NCBI GenBank assembly: GCA_020430775.1
Contig: JAGQJE010000343.1
Coordinates: forward strand, 1-44,570
Origin: Myxococcales bacterium
Lineage (GTDB): Bacteria > Myxococcota_A > Polyangia > Polyangiales > Houyiibacteriaceae
Length of the DNA stretch: 44,570 bases
Reading direction: 5' to 3'
The notes below the pieces were generated by a model, which saw nothing but the letters and a program-made list of their open reading frames with translations, was not told the DNA's origin and searched no databases. Below, piece after piece: positions 43,165-44,570 of this stretch. The position numbers and the translations under genes were made by a program. Position 1 is the stretch's first letter, and every line of letters begins with the position of its first letter.

Positions 43165-43713
43165 ATGCTTCGACTCGCCACCATCGCCGCCGCCGGCGTG
43201 ACCGCGCTCACCCTGCTCTCGGGCAACGCCTGCAACCCCGACCCGCCCGGGGAGCCCGCCGGCACGTACGCGGTGCAGGGGACCCTCGTCGAGAACACCT
43301 GCGGGCCGGGCGTGGCGGCGGTGCCCGACCCCCTCTCGTTCAACGCCGAGCTTCGGGTCGATCCGGACGGGCCGGTGTACTGGCGGCGCGCAGGCCGGCC
43401 GATCGTGACCGGCGTCGCCAAGGGCAACGCGTACCAATTTCAGTCGCGCGGCAGCTACCCCATCAGCGGCGTCGAGCAGTGCACGCTCTCGGAGAACAAC
43501 GACCTGACCTTCACGGTCGAGGGCGCCGAGGCGGCCGACCGAGACGCCGGCGCCGGGGCCGGGACCACGCTGAGCGGCAAGCTGGTCACGTTGTTCGCCG
43601 CCTCGAGCGGCTCGGACTGCCGCCGGCTCCTCGCGGTCAACGGCGGGCCATGGCTCGCGCTGCCGTGCCAGGTGACCTACACGCTCGATGGCAAGCCGAC
43701 GTCGGGGTTCTGA
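43165..43713 (+). CDS. Small lipoprotein
   Basis: The 182-aa product has the signal MLRLATIAAAGVTALTLLSG with lipobox SGNAC, then a Pro-rich start (NPDPPGEPAG). The mature part is beta-rich with paired Cys (ENTCGPG, EQCTLSENN, SDCRRLL, LPCQVTY), suggesting a small disulfide-bonded beta-domain. I recognise no family. ATG 43165 is preferred over the out-of-frame ATG at 43148 and fits the candidate promoter. It stands between the glycosyltransferase and a convergent methyltransferase. Confidence 0.72.
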   Translation: MLRLATIAAAGVTALTLLSGNACNPDPPGEPAGTYAVQGTLVENTCGPGVAAVPDPLSFNAELRVDPDGPVYWRRAGRPIVTGVAKGNAYQFQSRGSYPISGVEQCTLSENNDLTFTVEGAEAADRDAGAGAGTTLSGKLVTLFAASSGSDCRRLLAVNGGPWLALPCQVTYTLDGKPTSGF

Positions 43714-43752
43714 GGGCGCGGCGCGCGTCCGGAGCGGGCCGGACACCCGCGC

Positions 43753-44570
43753 TCAGGAGCTCCGCTCGGCCGTCACGATGAGCCGGGCGGAGGCCGCGCC
43801 GAAGAAGGCCCCGCGCGTCGCGATCTCGCCGCTCACCTCGACGACCATCAGCCCGCACTGCTGTAGCAAGCGCCCCAGCTCGTGCAGCGCGTACAGCCGG
43901 ACGCTGTACCGCGCGTCCCGCTGGCGGTCGCCGTCGAGGATGACGTTGCGCCGCACCTCGAGGCGCGCGGTGCGGAAGTTCATCTGCGTCTCCTCCATGC
44001 AGATGCAGCCCTCACCCTCGAACCAGACGGTGTTCGGCTGAAAGCGCACGACGTGGTCGCGGTTGACCACGTCGAGCAGGAGCTGGCCGCCCGGTCGCAG
44101 CGCGTTGCGCATGCGGCGCAGCGCGCGGGCGTTCGCGTCGTCCGGGAAGTACCCGAACGTCGTGCCCCAGCAGAGCACGGCGTCGTACTCGGCGTCGAAG
44201 GTGAGGTCCCGCATGTCCGAGTGGATGAGCTCGACGCGCTGGCCGCGGTCCTGCGCTTCATCCGCCGCGCGCGAGAGCATCGGGAGCGACAGGTCGACGC
44301 CGGTGACGGAGACGCCGCGCGACGCGAGCTCGACGGCGTGCAGTCCGAGCCCGCAGCCGACGTCGAGCAGCCGGACGCGCGGCCCGAGCCCGAGCGCGGA
44401 CTCGATGAAGTCGCACTCGCGGGCCACCTGCGCCGGCGTGGGCGCGCGGACCGTGCGCAGGTAGTCATCGCTGAAGAAGCCCTCGAACCAGGGCCGCGTC
44501 CCCGGCTCGGAGGCGGCCCTGCCGGACGCGGCGGGCGGCGGAGGCGGCGGCGTCCGCTCGCGGCGGCGCG
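43753..44570 (-). CDS. Class I SAM-dependent methyltransferase, partial at the right edge
   Basis: At least 272 residues are visible. The motif I loop is RLLDVGCGLGLHAVELA, followed by motif II VTGVDLSLPMLSRA, VELIHSDMRDL, YDAVLCWGTTFGYF and LRPGGQLLLDVVNRD, all typical of class I methyltransferases. The C-terminal part is beta-rich (TVWFEGEGCICMEET, RLEVRRNVILDGD). The frame stays open to the window edge, with PWFEGFFSDDYLRTVRAPTP upstream of the GTG at 44427, so the true start is probably further upstream. The substrate cannot be told. Confidence 0.88.
   Translation of the reverse strand, partial: RRRERTPPPPPPAASGRAASEPGTRPWFEGFFSDDYLRTVRAPTPAQVARECDFIESALGLGPRVRLLDVGCGLGLHAVELASRGVSVTGVDLSLPMLSRAADEAQDRGQRVELIHSDMRDLTFDAEYDAVLCWGTTFGYFPDDANARALRRMRNALRPGGQLLLDVVNRDHVVRFQPNTVWFEGEGCICMEETQMNFRTARLEVRRNVILDGDRQRDARYSVRLYALHELGRLLQQCGLMVVEVSGEIATRGAFFGAASARLIVTAERSS

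Overview
The window is a 44.6 kb chromosomal segment of very high GC with strongly GC-ending codons. It is packed with cell-envelope genes: six predicted lipoproteins, Cys-rich surface proteins, a thrombospondin type-3 repeat outer-membrane protein, and Asp-Ala-Gly tails. Together with a sigma-54 promoter and the lipid genes this suggests a Myxococcota genome, probably Polyangiales and possibly Sandaracinaceae. This is an inference from style; no rRNA marker is present. The content is mostly ordinary chromosomal genes in short, tightly packed operons. No prophage, CRISPR array or intact insertion sequence was seen; the only transposase is the truncated one at the left edge.

Layout. 1-470: start of a REP-associated (Y1/HUH) transposase gene and three upstream repeats. 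559-5894: operon of a glutamine synthetase-like ligase, a glycerol-phosphate acyltransferase, a GpsA-like dehydrogenase lacking the expected catalytic Lys, and an iron alcohol dehydrogenase preceded by a tiny leader ORF. 5939-9905: a Cys-rich lipoprotein, divergent from nagZ, a DUF2804 gene and exonuclease III. 9985-14913 (minus): a secreted lipoprotein operon with a propeller-like protein, a tandem-duplicated tetra-heme di-haem oxidoreductase, DUF192 and a Cys-rich lipoprotein. 15029-18085 (minus): a PhaC-like hydrolase fused to an acyl-CoA-synthetase-like domain. 18344-18967: sigma-54 promoter, small tail-anchored protein, a roughly 270-nt multi-hairpin RNA with C-rich linkers, and a strong terminator. 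18986-24157: isoprenoid-synthase-like protein, HSD10-like SDR, DUF445 protein and PurU. 24311-26671: DUF47 and Pit phosphate transport plus a small membrane protein. 26758-29706 (minus): GMC oxidoreductase and partner, a conserved small protein and a HIT protein. 29882-31570: lipoprotein and DUF924. 31636-32003: hexanucleotide array carrying a 123-bp element with 20-bp inverted termini. 32055-37702: MBL hydrolase, class I aldolase, tRNA-Ser(UGA), long-chain acyl-CoA ligase, MoaD-like and BNR-repeat proteins. 37797-44570: ArgA, NYN/LOTUS protein, TSP3 outer-membrane protein, glycosyltransferase, lipoprotein and a partial methyltransferase.

Two regulatory themes stand out. First, at least ten genes have a -10-like hexamer ending only 6-8 nt before the start codon, usually with a -35-like element 17-18 nt further up and no Shine-Dalgarno, so leaderless transcription looks common here. 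Second, the sigma-54 unit at 18344-18967 produces much more RNA than its 83-codon gene needs. The linkers between its hairpins carry CCUC/CCUCCUCCC motifs complementary to Shine-Dalgarno sequences, making it the best candidate for an undescribed regulatory element. Lipid and acyl metabolism recurs through the window but is spread over separate operons.
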